Shown: piece after piece, positions 34,920 through 44,265 of the stretch
How the letters are laid out: every line of letters starts with the position of its first letter
Numbering within the stretch: position 1 is the stretch's first letter
Assembly (NCBI GenBank): GCA_028345095.1
Contig: JAOMCQ010000001.1
Location: forward strand, 1 to 64,000
Reading direction: 5' to 3'
Length of the DNA: 64,000 nt
Origin: Candidatus Nitrosopelagicus sp.
Lineage (GTDB): Archaea > Thermoproteota > Nitrososphaeria > Nitrososphaerales > Nitrosopumilaceae
Program-made: the position numbers and the translations under genes
Notes under the pieces: model-generated
Seen by the model: the letters and a program-made list of their open reading frames with translations, nothing else
Told to the model about the DNA's origin: nothing
The model's database searches: none

Positions 34920-36648
34920 CGGCCAAGAATAATCCTGCATCTGCTATTAGACAATATTTTGTAATATTCATTGTCTTATCCATAATCTTTGAATAATCTG
35001 AAAATATTGTTGGTCCCATGACCTTTACATTTGTTTGATGTTCTAGCACTTCAAATTTACCTTCCTTAATTCTTGACTCAGCTTTTTGTGCTAAATCAAA
35101 ATACCAGTTTGACAATTCTGGTGGTTTTGACAATACGCCTAATTGGTGATATCCATTTCTATTTCTTGCACCACTTGCTGTATAGTGTGTATCTGATGTA
35201 CAAATCTCAATTAACTCTGAACCATTATTTGCAAAGTGTTTGACGATGGTTTCTCTAACTCCATTTTCCATGTTGTTTGCATCTGCCCATCCCAAAAAGT
35301 ATTTTTTATCATTTATCTCTAAACATAAAACTGCAATTCCTCCTCCTGCAATATCATTTTCAGTTAACTCCATGTCTTCGGAATTGGCAAATCCAAACTT
35401 GAACGGATAACTCTCTTTAGTCTTCAATGTATCTAGTGTAGATTTTGCAGCCAAAAGCAAATCTTCAGAATCTTCTTTAGAAATATCCTTTCCCATGGCA
35501 TTATGAGTGTCCACAATCATAACTTGTTCAAAATTTCTATTTTCTGCAAACTGCTCAATCTCACTTCTAACGTTTGGCGGTAAATCTTCCATTCCGTGAG
35601 GTGATAATGACAAAAACAACAAAGCGGTTCTATCAAATAGCAATCCTCCTGCTCTAGCCTTGTTTATCGTAACTGCTACTGGTTCTGTACATACTGCTCC
35701 TCCTTGTTGTACCTTACTCTCTTGCAAACTGTTCAGATAATTCTGAACTTCTTTTTGTGTTGGTAAATTAAGATCATGATTTGAAATACTATGCATGACC
35801 ATCGCAGTTGAATCCATTTTCTTATAAATCAAATCTGTAATGTTACTTCCACCTATAGGATGAAATGGACCTGGATGGATATCTGGTAATACCATTCTAA
35901 AATCATCTTCTTTATCTGATGATTCAAATCTTAATTGAGATGTTGATACAGTTGATTCTGTTGCACTTTTTTCAATAATCTTTTCTAATGGGTCTGGGTC
36001 TTTTCTAGACATTGATGTAACATAAGCTTGAATCAATTCATGAGTACTTTTCAATCCTGGTCGTCCTGCCTTGTCCGTAAGATAAGCCCATGCTGTTGCT
36101 AATCCTAAAAATATTGCTCCAAAAAATAATGCCATTGGATTTGTAAGTGAACCAATCCACATTTCTGGTGGTATTAAAACCAAATACATTGCTAGAGGTT
36201 GAATAAAAGCAACTGCCCATGCCTTCTTTAAACTTGCTCCTAGAATTGTTGTGAAAATTCCAATTCTAAAGCTTGCAAAAACAATCATTCCCATTGTAAC
36301 GTAAAACAAATTTAATCCATCTTTTTCAAATAGTCCCATTGCACCAAATCCTATTAACGTGCTAACGAAGAATAATCCATTTCCAAACAATGAGACATGT
36401 AATGATTTTGAATATTCTTTATGTTTTGAAAATAAAATATCTAAAAATTGCGTCCCGACTAATGCTCCTATGACAGCTATTGTTGGAAATAGTAAATCAG
36501 CTGAGCCTAAATATGTTGCAGCAGTAAATGCACCAATCAATCCTGCAATTACAATTGATGCTGCTAGAGAAATATAATGTGATGATGGATTTATCAGAGA
36601 TAATGTATATTTGTCATGTATCTTACTAACGTCATCTTTTTCAGGCAT
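34906..36648 (-). CDS. DUF2070 family archaeal membrane protein
   Basis: A 580-residue protein with about six or seven N-terminal membrane helices (residues about 28-190) and one at the C-terminus, surrounding a soluble domain with conserved residues PDIHPGPFHPIGGSN, SISNHDLNLPT and CTSDTHYTASGARNRNGYHQLG. The many His and Asp residues (HPGPFH, VDTHNAMG, SDTHY) suggest a metal-dependent hydrolase-like activity. DUF2070 is found across archaea with no known function. It lies 7 bases downstream of Sec61 beta, which hints at an envelope or protein-export role (inference). Confidence 0.88.
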   Translation of the reverse strand: MPEKDDVSKIHDKYTLSLINPSSHYISLAASIVIAGLIGAFTAATYLGSADLLFPTIAVIGALVGTQFLDILFSKHKEYSKSLHVSLFGNGLFFVSTLIGFGAMGLFEKDGLNLFYVTMGMIVFASFRIGIFTTILGASLKKAWAVAFIQPLAMYLVLIPPEMWIGSLTNPMALFFGAIFLGLATAWAYLTDKAGRPGLKSTHELIQAYVTSMSRKDPDPLEKIIEKSATESTVSTSQLRFESSDKEDDFRMVLPDIHPGPFHPIGGSNITDLIYKKMDSTAMVMHSISNHDLNLPTQKEVQNYLNSLQESKVQQGGAVCTEPVAVTINKARAGGLLFDRTALLFLSLSPHGMEDLPPNVRSEIEQFAENRNFEQVMIVDTHNAMGKDISKEDSEDLLLAAKSTLDTLKTKESYPFKFGFANSEDMELTENDIAGGGIAVLCLEINDKKYFLGWADANNMENGVRETIVKHFANNGSELIEICTSDTHYTASGARNRNGYHQLGVLSKPPELSNWYFDLAQKAESRIKEGKFEVLEHQTNVKVMGPTIFSDYSKIMDKTMNITKYCLIADAGLFLAAIFL

Positions 36649-36655
36649 TTTTTAA

Positions 36656-36823
36656 TCAAGGAATCAACAGAATATCTAGTAACCATGAAACTATGATTAG
36701 ACTAATGGGAACTGAGATCACAATTTTTGGGTCTACCTTGACACCTTTTGTCTCATCTTCGAAAAATCTTAAAAGGCCTGCACTGGATGCTGGTAATGCT
36801 GCATTGGTTTTCTTATCTGCCAT
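36656..36823 (-). CDS. secG: Protein translocase subunit Sec61 beta (archaeal SecG)
   Basis: A 55-residue protein: MADKKTNAALPASSAGLLRF, then FEDETKGVKVDP and a single C-terminal membrane helix (KIVISVPISLIIVSWLLDILL). The SSAGLLRFFE...GVKVDP signature is that of Sec61 beta. It is a tail-anchored subunit of the SecYE channel. ATG start and TGA stop. It directly precedes DUF2070 and follows the p27-like zinc-ribbon gene on the same strand. Confidence 0.95.
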   Translation of the reverse strand: MADKKTNAALPASSAGLLRFFEDETKGVKVDPKIVISVPISLIIVSWLLDILLIP

Positions 36824-36860
36824 GTCTCAAACCAAGAAATTAAGAATAAAAAGTTTTTGA

Positions 36861-37181
36861 CTACTTTTTCAACTTGGAAATTGTATCAATCAGTAAATTG
36901 ATCGATTTTAGTATAGTTTGCTGTTTTTCTGGATCTTTCTCTTTAGATAATTCATCAGTCATACTCTGCAATTTTTCCTCTAACTTTTTTACCGGTGGAA
37001 TATTTTTCACTTCTTGAGTCTTATTCTCAATTTCTTTATCAGGAGATTTTCCACAACTTACACATAATGCATCACCATTCTTCATTACTCTGACACCTTT
37101 ACAATAAGGACATGGCTCGCTAAGTAGAGTAGCCCCGTTTAACAGCATTTCTATTGCTTTTTTTTTAATATCTTCTGACAT
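36861..37181 (-). CDS. Sjogren/scleroderma autoantigen 1 (p27)-like zinc-ribbon protein
   Basis: A 106-residue protein with an N-terminal helix (KKKAIEMLLNGATLLSE), a four-Cys zinc ribbon (CPYCKG...CVSCGK) and a Lys/Glu-rich coiled-coil second half. The arrangement matches the archaeal/eukaryotic autoantigen p27 family, whose molecular role is uncertain. ATG start. It heads a same-strand run with Sec61 beta and DUF2070, with 37 bases to Sec61 beta, and is divergent from aIF1. Confidence 0.85.
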   Translation of the reverse strand: MSEDIKKKAIEMLLNGATLLSEPCPYCKGVRVMKNGDALCVSCGKSPDKEIENKTQEVKNIPPVKKLEEKLQSMTDELSKEKDPEKQQTILKSINLLIDTISKLKK

Positions 37182-37264
37182 GTTTTTACTTACTGTACAA
37201 CCTAAAAAATTGTATTTTTTCCACTAAGGCTTAATAATATGATAATTCAAAGCTTTTCGAACTA

Positions 37265-37573
37265 ATGGCGGTAATTTGTAACACTTGTGGTCTTCCTGAT
37301 GATTTATGCGCTTGTGGTGATTTAGACAAAGATAGTTCTCAAATAATCATTCGTCTAGAAACCAGACGATTTAAGAAAAAAGGAACCATGATAGAAGGAC
37401 TAGATCCTAAAATCAACAATTTGGAAAGTGTCGCGAAAGAACTTAAAGGAAAATATGCTTGTGGTGGAACTGCAAAAGAAGGATATATTTTCTTACAAGG
37501 TGATCATAGAGATACCATTAAAGAAGCACTTGTTAAATTAGGATTTTCTGAAGAAAAAATAGAACTTCATTAG
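37265..37573 (+). CDS. Translation initiation factor aIF1 (SUI1)
   Basis: A 102-residue protein with an N-terminal zinc-binding segment (CNTCGLPDDLCAC) and a SUI1 domain: IIIRLETRRFKKKGTMIEGLD, ELKGKYACGGTAKEGYIFLQGDH and a final helix. aIF1 promotes start-codon selection on the small subunit. ATG start, 7 bases before a CPBP protease gene on the same strand. Confidence 0.95.
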   Translation: MAVICNTCGLPDDLCACGDLDKDSSQIIIRLETRRFKKKGTMIEGLDPKINNLESVAKELKGKYACGGTAKEGYIFLQGDHRDTIKEALVKLGFSEEKIELH

Positions 37574-37580
37574 AATTATC

Positions 37581-38573
37581 GTGTCACATTTAGAAAATAT
37601 TTTACATGGTTTTGCAATTCCATTTTCAGCATTAACATCTGTGATCTTCGGTCTTATGATTATATCATTTCCATTAGGTGTATATGCAATTTTTAATTCA
37701 GATATTGGTAATGATATTGATTATAGTTTTCCACTAGAAAAATTCGATATTTTTATTGCTGGAATAAACATTCAGATTCCTGTAGAATATGAAATAGGGG
37801 ATGCGTTTGTAATTTTTTGGGCAATTTTTATAATTTTATTTGTTTTATCATTTTTAGGTCCAAAACAAAATTTTATCAAAACAATTAGTGATATTTTATC
37901 AAATAAAAAAAATTCATTCACTGATAATTACATGGTTAACATTATCAAATGGTTTTCTATACTTGTTTTGATTTCTGCAGTAATTACAATCATTCAAGAA
38001 AATTTTGGTATTATTACTCAACCTCCTAATACTGGAAATGATCTAATATTATTTTTACAAATATCAATTGCACCAATCACTGAAGAAATTGGATTTCGTT
38101 TAGTTCTAATTGGAATTCCTTTATTTTTAATTTATTCTCATAAATCCTCGATAAAATTTTTCCTAAAATCTTTATGGACTCCATATTCAACTTTACACAT
38201 TTATGATTTCAAAAAGGCTTTCGTATTGATTATTGCAGTTGGCATATTCTTTGGTGTGGCACATGTTATATCTGGTGAACCTTGGTCTACTGGAAAAATT
38301 TTACAAGCTTCAATGGGTGGAATTATTATTGGATGGGTCTATGTTAGATATGGTTTGGCCGCAGCAATAATGCTACATTGGGCTACAAATTATTTTATTT
38401 ATTCTTACTTGTTTTTAATATCTGAAATTAATGGAATCTCTGTCCAAAATGCATCATCTCATTCAATGATTGGAACATTTGAAATAATTTTAATTATATC
38501 TGGAATAATCTCAATTGCTATGTTAGTTTTGAACTACAAAAATTCTCGTAAACCGCCTATAATTCAGGAATAA
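37581..38573 (+). CDS. CPBP-family intramembrane metalloprotease
   Basis: A 330-residue protein with about eight membrane helices. The three CPBP motifs are present: APITEEIGFR (EExxxR), FFGVAHVI (FxxxH) and LHWATNYF (HxxxN/B). These form a glutamic-type intramembrane protease site as in Rce1. Archaeal clients are not known. GTG start, directly after aIF1, so probably one transcript. Convergent with cofC. Confidence 0.88.
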   Translation: MSHLENILHGFAIPFSALTSVIFGLMIISFPLGVYAIFNSDIGNDIDYSFPLEKFDIFIAGINIQIPVEYEIGDAFVIFWAIFIILFVLSFLGPKQNFIKTISDILSNKKNSFTDNYMVNIIKWFSILVLISAVITIIQENFGIITQPPNTGNDLILFLQISIAPITEEIGFRLVLIGIPLFLIYSHKSSIKFFLKSLWTPYSTLHIYDFKKAFVLIIAVGIFFGVAHVISGEPWSTGKILQASMGGIIIGWVYVRYGLAAAIMLHWATNYFIYSYLFLISEINGISVQNASSHSMIGTFEIILIISGIISIAMLVLNYKNSRKPPIIQE

Positions 38574-38574
38574 T

Positions 38575-39207
38575 TCATTCTACAATGATTTGTTTTATTT
38601 TTTTACAAAACTCTGGTTTTATATTCTGTTTTAGTACAAATTCTAAATCGTCTCTATTATCAATATCTAACATTAGACGGTAAATCAAACCAATTGAAAT
38701 TTTAATATTAGATTTTTTTGCAGATTCAATCTGAAAACTATGACTTCCCTCATCATATCTAGGCTCCATGGAATTAATTGGTGTTCTAACTAAGGCATTT
38801 GTTCCATCAAAATGTCTTGAAGGTATTATCACAACTGATTTGTCTTTAGAAAAATTCAGTAATTTTTCCAGATCTTCAGAATAAAAAAAAGGAATATCTA
38901 ATGGTAAAACAACGGAATGTGTGAATTTATTTTCTATTAGAAATCCTTCTGCTAATTTTACCGCATCATTTACACTTGTTTCATTTTTATCCTGAATTTG
39001 CTTACAATCATATTTTTCTATAATATCTAAAACTTGTTCTTCATCTGTCACCACTATTATTTTATCAATTATTTTTACTTCTGAAACTGTTTTTATGACT
39101 TCTTCTAATAACAATCTGCATAATTCTTTTGTTTTTGCTTCAGATAGATGCAATCTAGTTTTAGATTTTTGAAATGTCTTGACAGGAATTATTACTGATG
39201 TTTTCAA
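38575..39207 (-). CDS. cofC: 2-phospho-L-lactate guanylyltransferase CofC
   Basis: A 210-residue nucleotidyltransferase of the MobA-like GT-A fold: SVIIPVKTFQKSKTRL at the N-terminus, then IDKIIVVTDE, HSVVLPLDIPFF near residue 98, GTNALVRTP and DIDNRDDLEFVL. It activates phospholactate (or phosphoenolpyruvate) with GTP for F420 synthesis. TTG start immediately after the cofD stop codon, with no spacing, so the pair is co-translated. CofD uses its product. Confidence 0.92.
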   Translation of the reverse strand: MKTSVIIPVKTFQKSKTRLHLSEAKTKELCRLLLEEVIKTVSEVKIIDKIIVVTDEEQVLDIIEKYDCKQIQDKNETSVNDAVKLAEGFLIENKFTHSVVLPLDIPFFYSEDLEKLLNFSKDKSVVIIPSRHFDGTNALVRTPINSMEPRYDEGSHSFQIESAKKSNIKISIGLIYRLMLDIDNRDDLEFVLKQNIKPEFCKKIKQIIVE

Positions 39208-40128
39208 CTATAATTTCAATTGTTTTAAAATGAATCCTGCAAGTGCTTCCTCAGCCATTTTATTTTGCATTTTAATTTTTGTATCAAATACTTGTATGTC
39301 TAGCCCTTGAATTTTTGATGCTTGTGATTTATCTTTAGTATCAATTACCATTTTTGAGCATACATCTGCATACATCTGAGCCAACCCAAATACTGAAACT
39401 TCAATTCCGGCTGCTTCCATATATTTATCTGCAGGTCCACTAAATGTTTTATTTCCAATCAATGGGGACACCGCAACTACTTTCTTTTTATTTTTGGTTA
39501 ATTCTTTTCGTACTCCCTTGATTCCCATCATCGGTCCAATACTGGTCAATGGATTTCCTGGTGCAATTACTACCAACTCTGCATCTTGAATTGCACTTAT
39601 TGCGTCTGGATTTGGTCTTGCTTTATCTGCACCAACATATTGAATTCCTTCGATAGTCCCTCTACCTCTATGTTTCACCCAAAATTCTTGTAAATGCAAA
39701 TCTTCTCCATTTGCTGTAATTCTAGTTTCAACTGTATTATCTGTAATTGGAATAACTTTAGATTCAACCGCAAATTTTTCACACATCCATTGTGTAATAT
39801 CTGAAAGATTTTTTCCATTTTTTAGCATATTAGTTCTAATCAAATGTGTTGCTGCATCTCTGTCTCCAACTCTAAACCATGTCTCTTCTCCAAAAACTTC
39901 CATCTGTCTTAGAAAATTATTGGTATCTTTTTTTATTCCCCACCCCTTTTCTTCATCTAAAATTCCAGATAAACCGTAAGTTATTGTATCGATATCTGGG
40001 CAGACATACATTCCATAAAGCCAGTAATTATCTCCGACATTGCTAATTACAGTTACTTCTTGATCGTGAGCTGCAAAGCCTCTGACCATCTTTATCGAAC
40101 CTGTACCTCCTGCCAATATTGTTATCAT
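39208..40128 (-). CDS. cofD: 2-phospho-L-lactate transferase CofD
   Basis: A 306-residue transferase with the family start ITILAGGTGSIKMVRG, then DIDTITYGLSG, WFRVGDRDAATHLIRT (FO site), VIAPGNPLTSIGPM and SPLIGNKTFSGPADKYM. It joins the CofC-activated lactate unit to FO, giving F420-0. ATG start. It lies before cofC; the CofE glutamate ligase is not in the window. Confidence 0.95.
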   Translation of the reverse strand: MITILAGGTGSIKMVRGFAAHDQEVTVISNVGDNYWLYGMYVCPDIDTITYGLSGILDEEKGWGIKKDTNNFLRQMEVFGEETWFRVGDRDAATHLIRTNMLKNGKNLSDITQWMCEKFAVESKVIPITDNTVETRITANGEDLHLQEFWVKHRGRGTIEGIQYVGADKARPNPDAISAIQDAELVVIAPGNPLTSIGPMMGIKGVRKELTKNKKKVVAVSPLIGNKTFSGPADKYMEAAGIEVSVFGLAQMYADVCSKMVIDTKDKSQASKIQGLDIQVFDTKIKMQNKMAEEALAGFILKQLKL

Positions 40129-40211
40129 AAATTATTATACCGAAAGTTTCAAAACGCTGACTACATATTACTTCTTCCAAATGATCGCAAAAACCATTCC
40201 TCGAAGTTAGA

Positions 40212-40222
40212 TTTATTATTAA
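40212..40222 (+). promoter_or_regulatory. TATA box of the secreted-protein gene
   Basis: TTTATTATTAA is centred about 25 bases before the GTG start at 40241, the distance expected between TATA box and transcription start. The mRNA would therefore be leaderless. The divergent cofD start is more than 80 bases away. Confidence 0.5.
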
Positions 40223-40240
40223 GAGTAAAAAAATCGCTAC

Positions 40241-41530
40241 GTGTCTCGTGCAGGAATTATCATCGCATCGCTTGCTGTAATTATGATAGCATCAACTATT
40301 GCTCCTGCTTTTGCAGCACAAATGGAATTTAGAACTTGGGTTGATCCTGGTTCTTCTGATGAAGTGGAGATAAAATTCCAAAGAACCGTCATCATAAATT
40401 ATGATGAGGGAGGAATGCTTGCTGATGAACTTAGAGGCCAAAAATTTGCTAAAACCTTTAGTGTTGACTCTAGTGACGCTGGTATCAATGAATTACGTGA
40501 TAGAATTAACTACCAATTTTCTCAAGCAGGAAGTTCTGCGGCTGTAACTGATGTAAAACTTGATTATGATACTAAATTAACTGGTCGTGGGTTAAACACA
40601 TCAATTGATTATAAAATTATTCTAACAATGACTATTACAAATCATGTTCTTCGTGAAGCATCTTCTGGAAACTCTGGAATTGTTGATATGAACTGGAGAG
40701 GATTAATGGTTCCAGGTGAAGTAACTATAAACTCTAAAGGAATTCCACATGAAATTAACTTACCAATATCATTTATTGAAAACACTGCTCCTGGATTATA
40801 TGCTTCCATTTCTGGCAGTGATGCTGAAACATTATTGAATACTCCAATTATGGATGCTAGCGGAATTAAAAACCAACCATTAGGTAACTGGCACTTTTTG
40901 TTTGACCCAACTGGTATTAATGTAGATGCTGCACAATACGGAATGTCTTCTGAATTAGCAGGAGTTGTTTGGTCATCATACACAATGGGTGAAAGTAGCT
41001 TTAGAGAAGGTATTCAAACAGAAAAAGAACATGAAGCAACATTTACAACTGACAAAACTTATGATTTGAGAACTATTGAATCTGCAGACGCAGCAAATAT
41101 TTTCTTTGCAGGCTTTGCAAACATTGACGTTTTAGACAGCGCTGAGGTTGTTGGTGTTTATCCTGAAGCCCCTGAAGGTTTTGCAACAACATCTACTGGT
41201 GAATTTCCTGTCATGATTATTTATGGAATGGCTGGAATGGCAGCTATTGGTGGAGTTGCAGTATTCATTGTTAGTGAAAAGAAACGTAAAAACGATGCAG
41301 CCGCAGGAAATATTCAAACAGGTATTGATCCTTCGCAATTAGTAGGTGCTGATACAAGTACCGGTTCTGGTGGTTACAAAACTAACAGAGGTGAAGCACA
41401 TCTAAAGTCTGATGATTATGCACAGACTAGAAGTGTATATGATACTCCACAAGTTGAAGAAACAAAAACTGAAGAAACAAGTGCAACAAGTACTAAAGGT
41501 TCCATGCCAAAAGGTTGGAAACCAGAATAG
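40241..41530 (+). CDS. Secreted, C-terminally membrane-anchored protein of unknown function
   Basis: A 429-residue protein: signal peptide about 1-26 ending APAFAA, an extracellular beta-rich domain (EFRTWVDPGSSDEVEIKFQ, GIPHEINLPISFIENTAPGLY), one helix at about 323-343 (MIIYGMAGMAAIGGVAVFIV), a KKRK stop and a disordered Thr/Ser/Glu-rich cytoplasmic tail ending MPKGWKPE. GTG start behind a strong TATA box. No family recognised; likely abundant at the cell surface (inference from promoter). Its stop codon shares its last base with the RNase P RNA on the other strand. Confidence 0.8.
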   Translation: MSRAGIIIASLAVIMIASTIAPAFAAQMEFRTWVDPGSSDEVEIKFQRTVIINYDEGGMLADELRGQKFAKTFSVDSSDAGINELRDRINYQFSQAGSSAAVTDVKLDYDTKLTGRGLNTSIDYKIILTMTITNHVLREASSGNSGIVDMNWRGLMVPGEVTINSKGIPHEINLPISFIENTAPGLYASISGSDAETLLNTPIMDASGIKNQPLGNWHFLFDPTGINVDAAQYGMSSELAGVVWSSYTMGESSFREGIQTEKEHEATFTTDKTYDLRTIESADAANIFFAGFANIDVLDSAEVVGVYPEAPEGFATTSTGEFPVMIIYGMAGMAAIGGVAVFIVSEKKRKNDAAAGNIQTGIDPSQLVGADTSTGSGGYKTNRGEAHLKSDDYAQTRSVYDTPQVEETKTEETSATSTKGSMPKGWKPE

Positions 41531-41815
41531 TGCGTGCTGGCCGTAACCCTCTTTCTGTTTTACACATTATTTCGCTTTGCAGCCTACCTGAACCAGATGC
41601 AGAATTCTATAGTTCTGTTTGGCTTTGCTCCTTGTGGGTCAGATTTCTCATTCTCTTTTCTCGGAAATCTCAGATTTTGTCCTCATTGTACACTCCAAGA
41701 GAGATTTTTTTCTGCTCTGTTGCCAACCATCTCTGATTGCCCATCTCCGGACCACAATTTCTGCAAGGAGAGAGGAGTTTCCTCTGTCGTAACAGTAGTG
41801 TGCACCAGCTCGCAC
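41530..41815 (-). ncRNA. rnpB: RNase P RNA
   Basis: Read on the minus strand, the ends form helix P1: GUGCG-A-GCUGG at the 5' end pairs with CCAGC-A-CGCAC at the 3' end. Inside, in order, are CR-I-like GAGGAAACUCC (41774-41784), GGCAACAGAGCAG, GGAGCAAAGCCAAACAG (41615-41631), CAGGUAGGCUGC (41579-41590) and CR-V-like ACAGAAAGAGGGUUA (41544-41558). These are the conserved core segments of the RNA that cuts tRNA 5' leaders. GC content is clearly above that of the flanks. Two apparent protein frames on the plus strand here are shadows. The 3' end overlaps the stop of the convergent gene by one base. Confidence 0.93.
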
Positions 41816-41863
41816 TTGTAATTATTCTAAAAACTAATCAGTTATTTCAAGATATCTGAAAAA

Positions 41864-44209
41864 TCAGGCATGAAAATAATCATCATCATTTCTTTCTTTA
41901 TGTGATTTTGCCTTTAAGGAATAAATTTTCTGCATAACATTCACGTATATTTGATAGATAAATTTTATTTGAATTATCTTTGGAATAATGAAATTTGTAA
42001 AAGATCTTGCATGTACTTCTGAGAATCTATGATTACGAACTATTATTGCAGATTTCCCACTCTTATCCAAAATGCTTAGTGTCTTTGGGCTGAATGCTGT
42101 ATCTGTTTGATTACCTGCTCCAAGTATTAGTAATGCATTTTTTTCTTTTTTGAAATTATATAGCAATTCACTTATAATATTTGAATTTGAATAAACTTTC
42201 TCAAATTGTATTTTTGGCAATTCTAATTCAAACATTTTCTCATTAATTCTGTTTACAATTTGAGTTTCTTCTTTCGAATCCTCTACTACTCCTCTAATTA
42301 TTCGAATTTTTGATTGTTCCATTTTCTGAAGTGAATTTGCAATTTCTAATCCAAGATCACTATGTCTTCCTTTATCATATGCTACAATGATGTTATTGAT
42401 ATCTTCATCAAATGTTTTTCTTAATCTCACTCCAATTATGTCACATGTTGTTAATGAAAGTAATTTTCTGTTATTCTTCAAAAAGTCAAAGTCAATTAGT
42501 AATGTATTGATATCTTGTTCTTCAGTAGTTTGTAGAATTGCTTCCGTTGGGTCATGTGCCAGTCTTACTAAGTATCTATTTCGTAATGAGCCTGTAATTT
42601 CTCTTTTGAATTCTTCTATTGCCTTCAATCCTTTATCTCCAAACCCATGTGTTAATGATAAAGGAGTTTGTCGTGGAACATTTACAACATCTAAAATTGT
42701 AATTTCTCCGTCTTTATCTTTTGCAATTGATCTTGCCATTTTATACATTCTTTCTGCAGAACGTTTGTCAAAAACCATCAAGACTCTGTATTTTTTTCGT
42801 AACTTTGGTCCTTGTGTAAAAACTAGTGGAGCATTATGTTCTAACTCTTTTTTTGATGTGTAAAATTTGTAAATCACAAAACCAATTGCAATCCAAATTA
42901 TTGCTATTGCCCAACTCTCTGGATGTGTAAAAAGTAGATAAATTGAAAGCCCCATTGCTGTAAGAATGCCTATAATTGGAATTAATGGGAAAAGTGGAGT
43001 CTTGAATCCATATTCTACAGTTGATGCATATAATCTTCTAATTGTAATTGATGCTAAATTTACTTGTGTAAATAAAAATAGAAACATTACACTTGCAGCA
43101 AATGCAATTGCTGTCAAGTCCATAGATATTGCTAAAATTAACATGATTATTCCAGAAACAATTGTTGCAACAAATGGCGTATGATATTTTGGATGAATCT
43201 TACTAAATACATGTGGCAGATTATACTGTGCTCCCATCGCAAAACTAACCCTGCTCGCAGCAAATGTGGTTGCATTTAATGCTGAAAGTGTAGAAACTAA
43301 TCCTCCGGCTAATACAATTAATGCACCAAATGGAAGAAACTGGTCTGCTGCTTCTATAATTCCTAATTCACCAAATCCTCCTATGAATTCCCATGCAGGC
43401 ATTCCAATTGTCGACTCATTCAATCCTCCAATGAAAACAAAGGTAAACAAAATGTAAACTGAAACAACGATTCCTAGTGAAATCATTATTGCTCTTGGAA
43501 TATTTCTTCTGGGATTTTTTATTTCATCACCTGCCTGTGAAATTATTTCATAACCTTCAAAGGCAATGAATGTTAATCCCATTGCTAATGCTAATCCTGC
43601 CACACCGCTAGGAAGAAAATCTCTATAATTATCAGACCAGTTTGGATTTGCAAACATCATTGCACCAATTGCTGCAGCGATTAGTATTCCAATAATTGCT
43701 AATTGTGTAAATGTAATTGCATTACCAACCTTTCCTGTATCTGATGATCCTCTAACATTAACAAATGTAAAAATAATTATTGCAATTATGGCAAAAATTT
43801 TATCTACTGGAATTCCTATGTCGTCTCCAATAACTCCTGATGTTATCAATAGATGTGCAAAAAAAGATCCAAATGCAACTGCATAAAGACTTCCTGCAAT
43901 TGTATGTCCAAACCATGCCATCCATCCGCTAAGATATGCATTAGGTCTGGGTAATCCTTCTCTTACCCATTTGTAACCTCCTCCTGTCGCGGGAAATGCA
44001 GATCCTAATTCAGCATATGTTAATGCAGTGAATACTGTGATTACGCCGTTGAGCAAAAATGCAATCATTAGTGCAGCTCCAGCTTGAGCCATACCTGGTC
44101 CTACTAAGACAAAAATGGCACCTCCAATCATGGAAGCAACTCCAATCATTACTGAATCTTTTAGGGATAGACTACGAACTAATCCTGTTTCTGATTTTTC
44201 AAATGCCAT
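41864..44209 (-). CDS. APC-family amino acid transporter with C-terminal stress-protein domains
   Basis: A 781-residue protein. Residues about 10-435 form 12 helices of the amino acid/polyamine/organocation family (SVMIGVASMIGGAIFVLVGPG, TALTYAELGSAFPATGGGY, IAFEGYEIISQAGDEIKNPRR). Residues about 460-600 and 600-725 are two universal-stress-protein-like domains (YRVLMVFDKRSAERMYKMA; NIIVAYDKGRHSDLGLEIA), the second ending near KSAIIVRNH. A basic tail follows. It likely imports amino acids under nucleotide-sensing control. ATG start. Confidence 0.88.
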   Translation of the reverse strand: MAFEKSETGLVRSLSLKDSVMIGVASMIGGAIFVLVGPGMAQAGAALMIAFLLNGVITVFTALTYAELGSAFPATGGGYKWVREGLPRPNAYLSGWMAWFGHTIAGSLYAVAFGSFFAHLLITSGVIGDDIGIPVDKIFAIIAIIIFTFVNVRGSSDTGKVGNAITFTQLAIIGILIAAAIGAMMFANPNWSDNYRDFLPSGVAGLALAMGLTFIAFEGYEIISQAGDEIKNPRRNIPRAIMISLGIVVSVYILFTFVFIGGLNESTIGMPAWEFIGGFGELGIIEAADQFLPFGALIVLAGGLVSTLSALNATTFAASRVSFAMGAQYNLPHVFSKIHPKYHTPFVATIVSGIIMLILAISMDLTAIAFAASVMFLFLFTQVNLASITIRRLYASTVEYGFKTPLFPLIPIIGILTAMGLSIYLLFTHPESWAIAIIWIAIGFVIYKFYTSKKELEHNAPLVFTQGPKLRKKYRVLMVFDKRSAERMYKMARSIAKDKDGEITILDVVNVPRQTPLSLTHGFGDKGLKAIEEFKREITGSLRNRYLVRLAHDPTEAILQTTEEQDINTLLIDFDFLKNNRKLLSLTTCDIIGVRLRKTFDEDINNIIVAYDKGRHSDLGLEIANSLQKMEQSKIRIIRGVVEDSKEETQIVNRINEKMFELELPKIQFEKVYSNSNIISELLYNFKKEKNALLILGAGNQTDTAFSPKTLSILDKSGKSAIIVRNHRFSEVHARSFTNFIIPKIIQIKFIYQIYVNVMQKIYSLKAKSHKERNDDDYFHA

Positions 44210-44265
44210 ACAAATTCGACAAAATATAGATGAATAAAGTCTTACCTTAGGAATTTGCTTATAGA

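Noticed and set aside
41515-41821. Two overlapping plus-strand frames of 73 and 95 codons in a GC-richer stretch
   Set aside because: The stretch is the RNase P RNA read backwards; composition reflects RNA structure, and the products look random.
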